Below, piece by piece: positions 1-6,640 of a stretch of 14,720 nucleotides of DNA. The notes under the pieces are model-generated. The model was given only the letters and a program-made list of their open reading frames with translations. It did not search any database and was not told the origin of the DNA. How positions within the stretch are numbered: position 1 is the first letter of the stretch; each line of letters begins with the position of its first letter. Source of the stretch: an uncultured Oscillospiraceae bacterium (lineage in GTDB: Bacteria > Bacillota > Clostridia > Oscillospirales > Acutalibacteraceae); the NCBI GenBank assembly GCA_900552115.1, contig URYP01000052.1:1-14720 (forward strand). Direction: 5' to 3'. The position numbers were made by a program, and so were the translations under genes.

Positions 1-33
1 CCCGTCCCTTCTGGTTTTGACCGAAGGGGCGGG
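1..33. terminator. GC-rich hairpin downstream of the ferritin-like gene
   Basis: Bases 1-11 pair with 23-33 around an 11-base loop. The pairing is complete, with one G-U, when read as plus-strand RNA; read as minus-strand RNA one pair becomes A-C. The hairpin lies 24 bases beyond the stop of the minus-strand ferritin-like gene, so it may end that transcript. The window edge hides any U-tract on that side, and the plus side has none. It could instead end a plus-strand gene to the left. Confidence 0.35.
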
Positions 34-57
34 GGTGGTCACATGATAACAGTGGCT

Positions 58-564
58 TTATTGTTGCAGGCATAGCTCCTGAAGCAGTTTTTTATAAATG
101 GCGACATGCACCTCTTCATCCTCGATGATTCGGCCCAGCAGCGCCACAATATGGGGGTCTTGAATCGTTTCCATCTGGCAGCGGTATTTGCGGATGGCGT
201 CCTGTTCCCCGCTTAAAGAGGATTTCAGCACCGCGTACAAATCCTTGGGATAGGGTATGTACGCGGGCGACCAGAATTTGTACTGGTCATGCCGGCACTC
301 CCACAGGCGTGGGTCCGCTCCCAGCATCTGTGCCAGCTCTCCGAAAATATCCAGATGGTGCATTTCCACAACGGCGATGTGCATGAAAATGTCTGAAACA
401 TCCTTATTCATCGGTCCGGTGATGAGATGATTGTAAAAATAAGAGCTGACCGCGCTCATTTCCGAATTTTGGCCGCCCAGGTTGCTCAGCATGGCCCGGG
501 CATATGCCGGGTTTTTACATTCCACCTCCACAGGCGGATAGGCGGCGGTCGATTGATAATCCAT
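58..564 (-). CDS. Ferritin-like diiron protein (rubrerythrin/bacterioferritin fold)
   Basis: This 168-residue protein has the four carboxylate/histidine positions of a ferritin-like four-helix bundle with a dinuclear metal site: E35 in helix 1, E67xxH70 in helix 2, E120 in helix 3 and E150xxH153 in helix 4. There is no C-terminal rubredoxin domain and no signal peptide, so it is a cytosolic single-domain member. Clostridia often carry such proteins; roles in iron or manganese binding, peroxide handling or the spore coat have been suggested for relatives, and the sequence does not decide between them. The ATG at 564 follows a purine-rich GGAGAGAGGGG ribosome site by seven bases. It diverges from the YjbR-like gene. 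I see no convincing sigma-A promoter in the 207-base gap. The fold is well supported; the function is open. Confidence 0.85.
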   Translation of the reverse strand: MDYQSTAAYPPVEVECKNPAYARAMLSNLGGQNSEMSAVSSYFYNHLITGPMNKDVSDIFMHIAVVEMHHLDIFGELAQMLGADPRLWECRHDQYKFWSPAYIPYPKDLYAVLKSSLSGEQDAIRKYRCQMETIQDPHIVALLGRIIEDEEVHVAIYKKLLQELCLQQ

Positions 565-698
565 AAAAATTCCCCTCTCTCCTGTAATGGTTCTGTTTCA
601 TCCTATGCAAAGGCGAGCGGAATTAGAAGAACTCTGTCGGTTGTCCGCGCAAAATACGCGGGGTATCGTTTTGAGGATTAAAAGGAGGGGTGGCGCAT

Positions 699-779
699 TT
701 GGTCCACTTATGCTATGATAAGCGTGGTTTACGGCCGAAGGGCCGGATGTGGACAGGAAAGGATGAGGCTTATGCATAA
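699..779 (+). other. Possible 26-codon leader ORF overlapping the next start
   Basis: A strong ribosome site (AAAAGGAGGGG at 680-690) stands eight bases before a TTG at 699. The frame runs 26 codons and stops with TAA at 777-779, overlapping the ATG at 772 of the YjbR-like gene. The ribosome site is too far (24 bases or more) from the ATGs at 715 and 772 to serve them directly. Translation of this frame could feed ribosomes into the downstream gene. The peptide matches nothing I know. This is a suggestion from spacing only. Confidence 0.3.
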
Positions 780-1170
780 ATACGACTGGCTGGACGCCTA
801 TCTACTGGAAAAACCCGGCGTGGAAAAGGATTTTAAAAAGGAATGGCAGTGGTGGCGGTATCAGATACGCGGCAAGCTGTTTGCCGCGATCCTTTGCCCT
901 GGCGAGCAATACGATCCTCTGTATGCGGGGAAAGACCTGATCACCCTAAAATGCGATCCCATGCTGGCCGGGCTGTACCGTGAGCAGCACCCGGAGGTGC
1001 TGCCGGGATTCTACACGGAAAAAAGCCGCTGGAATTCGGTCGATCTGGGTGGACAGCTGCCGGACGATTTACTACGTGAGATGTGTGACCACTCCTATGA
1101 GCAGGTACTGAGCAAACTGCCCAAACGGGTGCAGCGGGAAATTGAGGACGAAGCACAGGCCAAAAGCTGA
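772..1170 (+). CDS. MmcQ/YjbR family protein
   Basis: From the ATG at 772 this encodes 132 residues, near the usual 115-125 of the MmcQ/YjbR (DUF419-type) family, whose members have a CyaY-like alpha/beta fold and no firmly established biochemical role. Family signs include KPG near residue 14, the GKLFA strand near 34, a K-C-D-P segment at 60-63, PGFYTEKSRWNSV at 78-90, and the C-terminal SYEQVLSKLPK helix. Earlier in-frame ATGs at 715 and 763 exist, but homologues begin near the chosen start and the purine run GGAAAGGATGAGG precedes it. The gene diverges from the ferritin-like gene and ends 22 bases before a perfect hairpin. An overlapping short frame may couple its translation. Confidence 0.85.
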   Translation: MHKYDWLDAYLLEKPGVEKDFKKEWQWWRYQIRGKLFAAILCPGEQYDPLYAGKDLITLKCDPMLAGLYREQHPEVLPGFYTEKSRWNSVDLGGQLPDDLLREMCDHSYEQVLSKLPKRVQREIEDEAQAKS

Positions 1171-1192
1171 CGGCGGCGTATCCTCATATAGG

Positions 1193-1227
1193 ACATGGCC
1201 CAGCGGATAGAATCCGCTGGGCCATGT
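1193..1227. terminator. Perfect 16-bp hairpin between convergent genes
   Basis: Bases 1193-1208 are the exact reverse complement of 1212-1227, with a three-base loop. It sits 22 bases after the YjbR-like stop and 17 bases beyond the yjdF stop, so it can act for both converging transcripts. Neither flank has a good U-tract, so termination is inferred from stem strength and position. Confidence 0.65.
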
Positions 1228-1244
1228 TGCCTGAAAGCACACAT

Positions 1245-1664
1245 TCAGTGTCCCCGGTGCTTTTCTTTGCGTTTTTCCCGGTGAAGAGCAAACCGGCGGT
1301 CTTTTTGAGCCTGCGCCCGTTCGCGGGACAGCGTCCGCCGCTCCTGTTTGCCCTGTTCCTGCTGCATCTTTAACGCCTGCTGCGCCCGGGTGCCAATACC
1401 CGTATCCCGCAGCTGACGATGAATCTGCCGCTGGAGCCGTTTGGGATTGGCCGCTTTCGGCACTGTCTGTCCGCCCGTCACCGGGGGGCTGAAGCGCAGC
1501 CGGTGCCAGTGTTTCAGCAGGAAGTCGTACACCTCGTAATCCTTTGGCTGCGCGCCAAAGGTGATTTTGCAGACCTCCGTCCTATCGCCGGATGTGCGCT
1601 CGTACACGCCAACCCAGTAAGGGTCTTCAAACAACACTGTCACCTGGCAGATCGTGGCTTCCAT
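1245..1664 (-). CDS. yjdF: YjdF family protein (DUF2992)
   Basis: This 139-residue protein matches the YjdF/DUF2992 family. The N-terminal half (about 1-62) is a compact domain with the signature VLFEDPYWVGVYER (10-23), CKITFGAQPKDYEVYDFLL (32-50) and LRFSPPV (56-62). The C-terminal half (about 75-139) is very rich in Arg, Lys and Gln and looks like a basic helix, as in relatives. The biochemical activity is unknown; the family is known chiefly because its mRNA carries a riboswitch that binds azaaromatic compounds, hinting at a role in response to such molecules. The ATG at 1664 has an ideal AAAGGAGG site seven bases upstream, inside the riboswitch region. It appears to be a single-gene transcript with its own extended -10 promoter. 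Confidence 0.9.
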   Translation of the reverse strand: MEATICQVTVLFEDPYWVGVYERTSGDRTEVCKITFGAQPKDYEVYDFLLKHWHRLRFSPPVTGGQTVPKAANPKRLQRQIHRQLRDTGIGTRAQQALKMQQEQGKQERRTLSRERAQAQKDRRFALHREKRKEKHRGH

Positions 1665-1671
1665 ACGCGTT

Positions 1672-1768
1672 CCTCCTTTATGGTTTCCTGCAAAGAACGG
1701 ACAACCAAGGAGGCAGGTTACTGACGGCCCTGCGGCCGCGTCCGGACTACCGACCGAACCGTGTTTTT
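1672..1768 (-). ncRNA. yjdF riboswitch (azaaromatic-sensing leader)
   Basis: Read on the minus strand from about 1768, the leader contains conserved-looking blocks AAAAACACGG, GGTAGTCCGGA, a GC hairpin, CAGTAACC, then GCAGGAAACC, and ends in the TAAAGGAGG ribosome site (1680-1672). These blocks and the gene behind it match my recollection of the yjdF motif, reported to bind diverse azaaromatic compounds. A CCTGC/GCAGG helix (1717-1713 with 1691-1687) is visible. Seven bases inside the aptamer, CCTCCTT (1713-1707), are the exact complement of the ribosome site AAGGAGG (1678-1672), so control at translation initiation is likely. No intrinsic terminator is visible in the leader. Confidence 0.85.
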
Positions 1769-1782
1769 ATCTTTGCTCCGTT

Positions 1783-1791
1783 ATTATAACA
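1783..1791 (-). promoter_or_regulatory. Extended -10 promoter of yjdF
   Basis: On the minus strand TGT-TATAAT is a perfect extended -10 element; no good -35 is seen 17 bases upstream (AGGCGG). The predicted start lies about ten bases before the riboswitch. Confidence 0.65.
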
Positions 1792-1827
1792 CAAAGGCAC
1801 TCCATCCGCCTATGCATTTATTAGAAC

Positions 1828-1956
1828 AAAACCGGAACAGCCAATACGGCATAGACTTAGCGGAGAATCTGAAATGTGGTGAGCCGCATTCCAGAGCTTG
1901 GAGCGGTTGCTCCGGTTTCTCCCAAAAGGCTATGACCATAAAGCCGTCCCGGTTTT
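1828..1956 (-). ncRNA. Unassigned structured RNA or small inverted-repeat element
   Basis: Read on the minus strand, this block folds into nested helices: P1, 1956-1943 with 1841-1828 (14 bp); P2, 1940-1930 with 1854-1845 (10 bp plus one bulged U at 1935); a 3-bp helix (1928-1926 with 1858-1856); P3, 1922-1917 with 1867-1862 (6 bp); then a three-way junction with P4, 1913-1909 with 1904-1900 (loop AACC), and P5, 1895-1887 with 1876-1868 (9 bp). Four pairs (two in P1, one each in P2 and P5) are G-U on the minus strand and would be A-C mismatches on the plus strand, which favours minus transcription. It begins 18 bases after the Ddl-like stop and ends in a UUUUGUUCU run, so it may terminate that operon; its 14-bp inverted ends also fit a small mobile element. 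I do not recognise the family. Confidence 0.55.
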
Positions 1957-1973
1957 TTATAAGTCAATGAAAT

Positions 1974-3170
1974 TTATTTGCCCTTGGTGCCTTTGGCGCC
2001 GCCGAGCGACACCCCGTCGAGGATATTGGTATCATAACTGAAAGTCAGGGCTTCCCGCTCCCGCTGGCGTTTAAACGCCAGCTCCACCAGACGGTCCATC
2101 AGGCCAGTAAAGGTCAGGCCCGCCGCTTCCCAAAGATAGAATGAGAGGGACCCGGGGATAGTATTGATCTCATTCACAAACAGTTCACCCGTTTCGCGGT
2201 CGTTGAGGAAATCGATACGGGCCACGCCGGAGCAGCCCAACGCCTGGAATGTGCGCACCGCCAAAGCCTGCACCGTATCCCGCAGGCCGTCCGGTATATC
2301 CGCCGGACAGCGGCGCTTGAGGCTGGACATGCCACCCTTGGCCCCTTTGGAACCGCCTTTGCCGCCGCTTAAGTATTTGTCCTTATAGCTGAGAATTTCA
2401 TCGGATCCCACCGGTTCCTCGCACACCGAAGGACGCGCCTCGTCCGCGTCGCCCAGCACCGAGCAGTTGATTTCCCTCAAATTGGCAACCGCCTTTTCCA
2501 CCAATACGCGGGCGGAAAAGCCGAACGCCGTGTCCAGCGCCTCCTGAAGGGAATCCCGGTCGTCCGCTTTGGAAATGCCTACCGACGAGCCAAGGTTGAC
2601 CGGTTTGACAATCAGGGGATATCCGCAGGTTTCTTCAATTTGCTTCATCATCCCGTCGCTGTCCCGCGCATAGTCTTTGCCGCTGAATGCCAGCGCCGGC
2701 AGCACTGGCAGGCCCGCTTCATGCAATACGGCCTTCATATGGAATTTATCCATACCCAGCGCGGAGGCGGTGACGTCACACCCCGCATAGGGTACACCCA
2801 GCATCTCCAGCATACCCATAAGGGTGCCGTCCTCCACATTGGTGCCGTGCACCACGGGAATGGCCGCCTCAAAGCTGCCGACCACGTTATCCCCAAACCG
2901 TTTGCCGGGATAGCGGATCATATCCACCCCCGCATTCCCTGGCACCAGCAGCACCCGCACCGCCTTTTTCAAGCAGTCGTCCAAATGCTTATAGCTTTCG
3001 ATATCGCCTAGATGCTCCCCGGTAAAAAACCGGTTATCCTTGGTGATATACAGCGGAATGGGATCGTATTTGCTCCGGTCGAGCGCGGCAAAAGCCTGCA
3101 GGCCGGAGATGATGGATACCTCATGCTCCACACTGCGTCCGCCAAACAGTACCGCTACTTTGGTTTTCAT
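1974..3170 (-). CDS. ddl: D-alanine--D-alanine ligase-like ATP-grasp enzyme
   Basis: This 398-residue ATP-grasp enzyme is predicted to join two D-alanines (or a D-Ala with another D-residue) for the peptidoglycan stem. Visible are the N-terminal FGGRSVEHEVS (9-19, with E15 as in Ddl), HGTNVEDGTLMG (108-119), the ATP-grasp strand PLIVKPVNLGSSVGIS (185-200), the omega-loop tyrosine in KDKYLS (263-268), RIDF (318-321) and the metal-binding VNEINTIPG (332-340). Y266 is the tyrosine usual in D-Ala-D-Ala ligases; a Phe there marks D-lactate types, so D-Ala-D-Ala is favoured. The omega loop carries a Gly/Lys-rich stretch (269-280), echoed in the last nine residues. It is the last gene of a three-gene operon, 17 bases after the MurF-like stop, with a GAGGAT ribosome site. 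Confidence 0.92.
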   Translation of the reverse strand: MKTKVAVLFGGRSVEHEVSIISGLQAFAALDRSKYDPIPLYITKDNRFFTGEHLGDIESYKHLDDCLKKAVRVLLVPGNAGVDMIRYPGKRFGDNVVGSFEAAIPVVHGTNVEDGTLMGMLEMLGVPYAGCDVTASALGMDKFHMKAVLHEAGLPVLPALAFSGKDYARDSDGMMKQIEETCGYPLIVKPVNLGSSVGISKADDRDSLQEALDTAFGFSARVLVEKAVANLREINCSVLGDADEARPSVCEEPVGSDEILSYKDKYLSGGKGGSKGAKGGMSSLKRRCPADIPDGLRDTVQALAVRTFQALGCSGVARIDFLNDRETGELFVNEINTIPGSLSFYLWEAAGLTFTGLMDRLVELAFKRQREREALTFSYDTNILDGVSLGGAKGTKGK

Positions 3171-3187
3171 ACTGCACTCATCCTCAT

Positions 3188-4756
3188 CTAAAAATTATCC
3201 GGCAAATCGTTTTCCAGCAAAACGAAGCGTTTTTCCGCGCGGGGCAGCGATCCGAGATGCGCCAGCCCTTCCTGAAGCGTGGCAGCCACGAAAATGCGCT
3301 CCTCCGGGAATCCACCGTCCAGCAGGCCCCGGCGCAGCGGAGGCGCCTGTTTTTCGCCCACCAACACCGCGTAGTCGCAGCAATCCGCCGCATACTGCCC
3401 CAGCTCCCGGTTGAGCGCTTCCTGCCGCTCACCCAGTTCCACCATGCCGGGAGTTACCAGGATCCGCTGAGCGTCAAAGGCTTTCAGCGCATCCAGCGCC
3501 GAGCGAAATCCCGCCGGGTTGGAGTTGTAGGCATCGTCGATAAAGCCGTTGGGGAGCATTTGCAGCCGGTGAGCAACCGGCTTCAGCATTCGCACCGGGT
3601 AAACCAGCTCCGCCAGGGGAATACCCAACGTATGCGCCACGGCGATGCATCCCACCAGATTCTGGATGTTGTGCGCCCCCAGCAGCTTGGTAATAAACTC
3701 CGCGGTTTCTCCATTCGGCGCCGTTACCGTAAAACGACTGCCCCTCTGGTCCACCGTAATATCCGTCGCCGTATAGTCGGCGCCGCTGTCCTTCTGTACG
3801 CCGTAGGTTACCCTTTTTCCTGTCACCGGACGGCTGCGAATATAGGCGTTGTCAGCATTCAGGAAAGCGATGCCGTCCTGAGGCAGACTGTCCGCCAGTT
3901 CAAATTTGGTTTTTATAATGTTGTCGACCGTGCGGAAGGTTTCCAGATGCTGCTCGCCAATGGAGGTAATCATACCGTGGCGGGGATGCACCAGATCACA
4001 GATTTCTTTGATGTCGCCCACATTTTTGGCACCCATCTCCGCGATAAAGACTTGATGGGAGGGCTTTAAGTGTTCCCGGACGGTTCGCACCACGCCCATG
4101 GTGGTGTTGAAGCTTTCCGGTGTCATCAGCACATTGAAGCGGGTGCTCAGCAGCGCATGCAAATAGTTTTTGGCGCTGGTTTTACCGTAACTGCCGGTAA
4201 TACCGATCACCGTCAGATCCGGCATAGCCTCCAGCGTTTTGCGCGCATCCTTGACATACCAGCCGGCCACCATTTTTTCCCCGGGCATATTCAGCAGGTT
4301 GGCGGCCACCACCCACAGCCAGTAAAACACCGCCGCCGCCGCGTAGATAATGGCGGCCGCTGCCGCCGGCGCGAACCACAGCGCCACGCTGCACAAGCAG
4401 TACAGCACGGCCAGCGAAAGGAACAGGCGCTTGACACGCGCCGTTACCACCAGCGGCTTTTTGGCTTTTTTCGGCCAACTGGCCGGGAGTCCCAAAGCGG
4501 TAATTAGAGCCGTTATGCCATATACATAAACCGGCTGCGTTTTCATGTACACCATAACGGCCACAGCCGCTATCGACAGCAAGGGACTCAGCCACCGAGA
4601 GGGAGCCGCCAGCTTTCCCGCATTCTCACGGCACCATTTGGCGTACCGCTCGGGCCGATAGGAATTGAGCTGCAGCATGTGGGTATAATATACCGCCTGT
4701 GAACCGCCGAATACAGCAAAGGCTGCTATCATAAGTATTTTTGCCGCCAGTTCCAA
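3188..4756 (-). CDS. Membrane-embedded MurF-like Mur ligase
   Basis: This 522-residue protein has a Mur ligase ATPase core like MurF, which adds D-Ala-D-Ala to the UDP-MurNAc tripeptide. The core shows P-loop GSYGKTS (188-194), EMGA (240-243), the likely carbamylated lysine K284, GAHNIQN (360-366) and the MurF hallmark DDAYNSNP (407-414). The first 155 residues are unlike canonical MurF: hydrophobic segments near 4-20, 57-72, 77-92, 110-128 and 129-154 predict several membrane helices in place of the UDP-binding domain. The C-terminus ends LLENDLPDNF and lacks the KGSR-type motif of housekeeping MurF. The start is TTG at 4756, eight bases after AAAGGAGG. It lies 15 bases after the hydrolase and 17 before ddl. 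It may serve normal wall synthesis at the membrane or an accessory ligation; I would not equate it with MurF outright. Confidence 0.88.
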   Translation of the reverse strand: MELAAKILMIAAFAVFGGSQAVYYTHMLQLNSYRPERYAKWCRENAGKLAAPSRWLSPLLSIAAVAVMVYMKTQPVYVYGITALITALGLPASWPKKAKKPLVVTARVKRLFLSLAVLYCLCSVALWFAPAAAAAIIYAAAAVFYWLWVVAANLLNMPGEKMVAGWYVKDARKTLEAMPDLTVIGITGSYGKTSAKNYLHALLSTRFNVLMTPESFNTTMGVVRTVREHLKPSHQVFIAEMGAKNVGDIKEICDLVHPRHGMITSIGEQHLETFRTVDNIIKTKFELADSLPQDGIAFLNADNAYIRSRPVTGKRVTYGVQKDSGADYTATDITVDQRGSRFTVTAPNGETAEFITKLLGAHNIQNLVGCIAVAHTLGIPLAELVYPVRMLKPVAHRLQMLPNGFIDDAYNSNPAGFRSALDALKAFDAQRILVTPGMVELGERQEALNRELGQYAADCCDYAVLVGEKQAPPLRRGLLDGGFPEERIFVAATLQEGLAHLGSLPRAEKRFVLLENDLPDNF

Positions 4757-4771
4757 AATATCGGCCTCCTT

Positions 4772-5536
4772 TTATCCTAAAAATGAATCGAGCACACGGC
4801 TGCACTGGCCCCAGCAGTCGGCAAAAGCAAAATGCCCGCCGCCCTTGAGCACCACCAGGCCCGCGTCGGGAATGCGTTTTTCCATAAGCTGCCCATCAGA
4901 CAGCGGCGTAGCCGTATCCTGGTCGCCCCAAATCAGCAGCGTCGGCACCCGGATGCCGGGCAGCAGGGACGTCAAATCTTCATTTACCGCCATAACCATG
5001 CTTTGGCGCATAACCGGGCTGGCCTGCCGGTAATCGGCCGAGCCGTGTTTTTTTCGGGCGTTTTCCACCGCATGGGGGAACATCTGCCGGATACCCGGCA
5101 GGGAGAAAAACCATTTGGCCGCCTTGAAGCGATATACTTTCAGGTAATAACCCATGGAATGACGCGGCTTGATACCGGCGGCGTCCAGCAGGATCACCTT
5201 GCCGGCCTTAAAGGAGCGCTGCGGGCGGTTGAGCCATTTGATAATGATCCGCCCGCCGAACGAGTGGCCCATCAGCACCGCTTCGTCCAGCCCGATTTTT
5301 TGGACAAACGCCTCCGTAAAATCCACAAACCGGTCCACGTTCCAGGGTTCGGGCGGTTCCGCCGAACCTCCGTGCCCCGGCAGGTCGGGAGCGATCACGC
5401 GGTGGCTGGCCGACAGATGATCGATGATCAGCCGGTAGGTGGACGCAGGCGCCGCCCAACCGTGCAGCAGCAGTACCGCCGGCCCGCTCCCCTGATCGAT
5501 ATAGGAAACCCGCATTCCATTGATAACCGTCTCCAT
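4772..5536 (-). CDS. Alpha/beta fold hydrolase
   Basis: From the ATG at 5536 (AGGAGG six bases upstream) this gives 254 residues, the usual size of a single-domain alpha/beta hydrolase. The oxyanion-loop HGW is near residue 25, DLPGHGGS near 51, the nucleophile elbow GHSFGG places serine at residue 92, the acid is probably D207 in WGDQD, and the histidine is H235 in GGGHFAF, completing the triad. A lid insertion spans about 125-185. No signal peptide is present. It is the first gene of the operon with the MurF-like and Ddl-like ligases and has its own sigma-A promoter. The substrate cannot be read from the sequence; context suggests something in wall-precursor metabolism. A longer in-frame start at 5620 overlaps the promoter and lacks a ribosome site, so it was not used. 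Confidence 0.9.
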   Translation of the reverse strand: METVINGMRVSYIDQGSGPAVLLLHGWAAPASTYRLIIDHLSASHRVIAPDLPGHGGSAEPPEPWNVDRFVDFTEAFVQKIGLDEAVLMGHSFGGRIIIKWLNRPQRSFKAGKVILLDAAGIKPRHSMGYYLKVYRFKAAKWFFSLPGIRQMFPHAVENARKKHGSADYRQASPVMRQSMVMAVNEDLTSLLPGIRVPTLLIWGDQDTATPLSDGQLMEKRIPDAGLVVLKGGGHFAFADCWGQCSRVLDSFLG

Positions 5537-5571
5537 GCGCACCCTCCTGTCCATGTTGATAAGCGGAAAAA

Positions 5572-5600
5572 AGTATACCATATTCTGCCGGTAAAAGCAA
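5572..5600 (-). promoter_or_regulatory. Sigma-A promoter of the hydrolase-murF-ddl operon
   Basis: Minus strand -35 TTGCTT (5600-5595), 17-base spacer, -10 TATACT (5577-5572). The predicted start is about 30 bases before the hydrolase ATG. A palindrome, GGGAT-TT-ATCCC, lies upstream at 5636-5647. Confidence 0.75.
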
Positions 5601-5698
5601 TCGCACCGAGATAAATTCAATAGGATTAATACGCGGGGATTTATCCCGTTCCATATAGTATAAACCGATTATGCTTCGACTATGACAGTGTTTATTAC

Positions 5699-5733
5699 AC
5701 AAAAAGCACCGGGACGGTTTGCGCCCCGGTGCT
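5699..5733 (-). terminator. Intrinsic terminator of the lipoprotein cyclophilin gene
   Basis: On the minus strand AGCACCGGG (5733-5725) pairs perfectly with CCCGGTGCT (5713-5705) and runs into TTTTTGTG. It lies 11 bases after the stop at 5745 and separates this gene from the hydrolase operon promoter. Confidence 0.9.
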
Positions 5734-5744
5734 CCGACAATGCT

Positions 5745-6605
5745 TTACCCTTTGTAGGTGGTGACTTCCATGGTTTTAATAGTGACCTCGGTAAGCGGCT
5801 TGCTGCTACTGCTGTCAACCTCTACCGCCGCAATCTTGTCCACCACATCCATCCCGTCGAACACCTGGCCGAACACGGTGTGGCCGCCGCTGGAACGCCA
5901 GGCGCCGTCCAAGGAGATGTTTCCGCCGTTCTCACAATATAGATCGACCAACTCATCGGTTAAATCGTCCGCGTTAAAAACAGCGTCGGAACCATTGCTC
6001 TGGTAACCGCTGGTAATCTGGTTGGCATAATACTCTTTCCAGCTTTTCACGTTTGGCAGGGATGCCTTGTATTGCTCATAAATATTTTTCACCTTAGTAA
6101 TATTGGCTTCAAAATCCTCGGCCTTGGCCTGATTGATGAAGAACTGGCTGCCGTTGGTATTCGGGCCCGCGTTCGCCATAGCCAGGGATCCCCGGATATT
6201 GACCAGCTTGGTATCGAACTCGTCCTCAAACTTGTCGCCATAAATGCTTGTGCCGCCGGTTCCATCTCCGTTGGGGTCGCCGCCCTGGATCATGAAATCC
6301 TCCATTACCCGATGGAAAGTCAGGCCGTTATAATAGCCGTTTTCCGCATGGGTGACAAAGTTTTTGACCGTTTTGGGCGCGCCCTCCGGGAACAGGCGAA
6401 TAGAAATATCCCCCATAGAGGTGTGCATAATGACGATCTGGTCGCCTTTTTCTGGTTTATCGAGTTGAAACCCCAGTTTTTCTCCTTTGTAGGCGGTCGT
6501 CGTACCGCTTACCGATTTATTCGCCCCCGAGCCGCCGCAGCCGCTTAGAGCCGCCGCTGCCAGGACTACGGCCATTCCGGTGGCCAGCCATCGTTTACCA
6601 GTCAT
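5745..6605 (-). CDS. Cyclophilin-type peptidyl-prolyl isomerase, lipoprotein
   Basis: This 286-residue protein starts at the ATG at 6605, behind an AAAGGA site; an earlier in-frame ATG at 6632 lacks one. The N-terminus is a lipoprotein signal with lipobox LSGC and lipidated C23, so the enzyme should be anchored outside the membrane and help fold exported proteins by proline cis-trans isomerisation. The cyclophilin domain (about 56-284) keeps FHRVMEDFMIQGGDP (97-111), MANAGPNTNGSQFFI (143-157) and HTVFGQVFDGMDVV (242-255). Between the last two lies an 80-residue, tyrosine- and asparagine-rich insertion, roughly twice as long as in the cytosolic paralogue at 7254-7853. It appears monocistronic with a strong terminator behind it. 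Extracellular location is inferred from the lipobox. Confidence 0.95.
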   Translation of the reverse strand: MTGKRWLATGMAVVLAAAALSGCGGSGANKSVSGTTTAYKGEKLGFQLDKPEKGDQIVIMHTSMGDISIRLFPEGAPKTVKNFVTHAENGYYNGLTFHRVMEDFMIQGGDPNGDGTGGTSIYGDKFEDEFDTKLVNIRGSLAMANAGPNTNGSQFFINQAKAEDFEANITKVKNIYEQYKASLPNVKSWKEYYANQITSGYQSNGSDAVFNADDLTDELVDLYCENGGNISLDGAWRSSGGHTVFGQVFDGMDVVDKIAAVEVDSSSSKPLTEVTIKTMEVTTYKG

Positions 6606-6640
6606 AAGTCCATCCTTTCCGGGTTTTACCAACGTCTCTG

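Noticed and set aside
1761..1970. Plus-strand open frame of 69 codons in the yjdF-ddl gap
   Set aside because: It has no ribosome site and lies antisense to the yjdF promoter and across the helices of the proposed structured RNA; its composition looks noncoding.
3257..4507. Long plus-strand frames opposite the MurF-like gene
   Set aside because: They mirror the codon bias of the minus-strand gene, are rich in His, Arg and Gln, and have no ribosome sites or family motifs.
5537..5620. N-terminal extension of the hydrolase from an upstream ATG
   Set aside because: It overlaps the sigma-A promoter, lacks a ribosome site, and homologous hydrolases begin at the later methionine.
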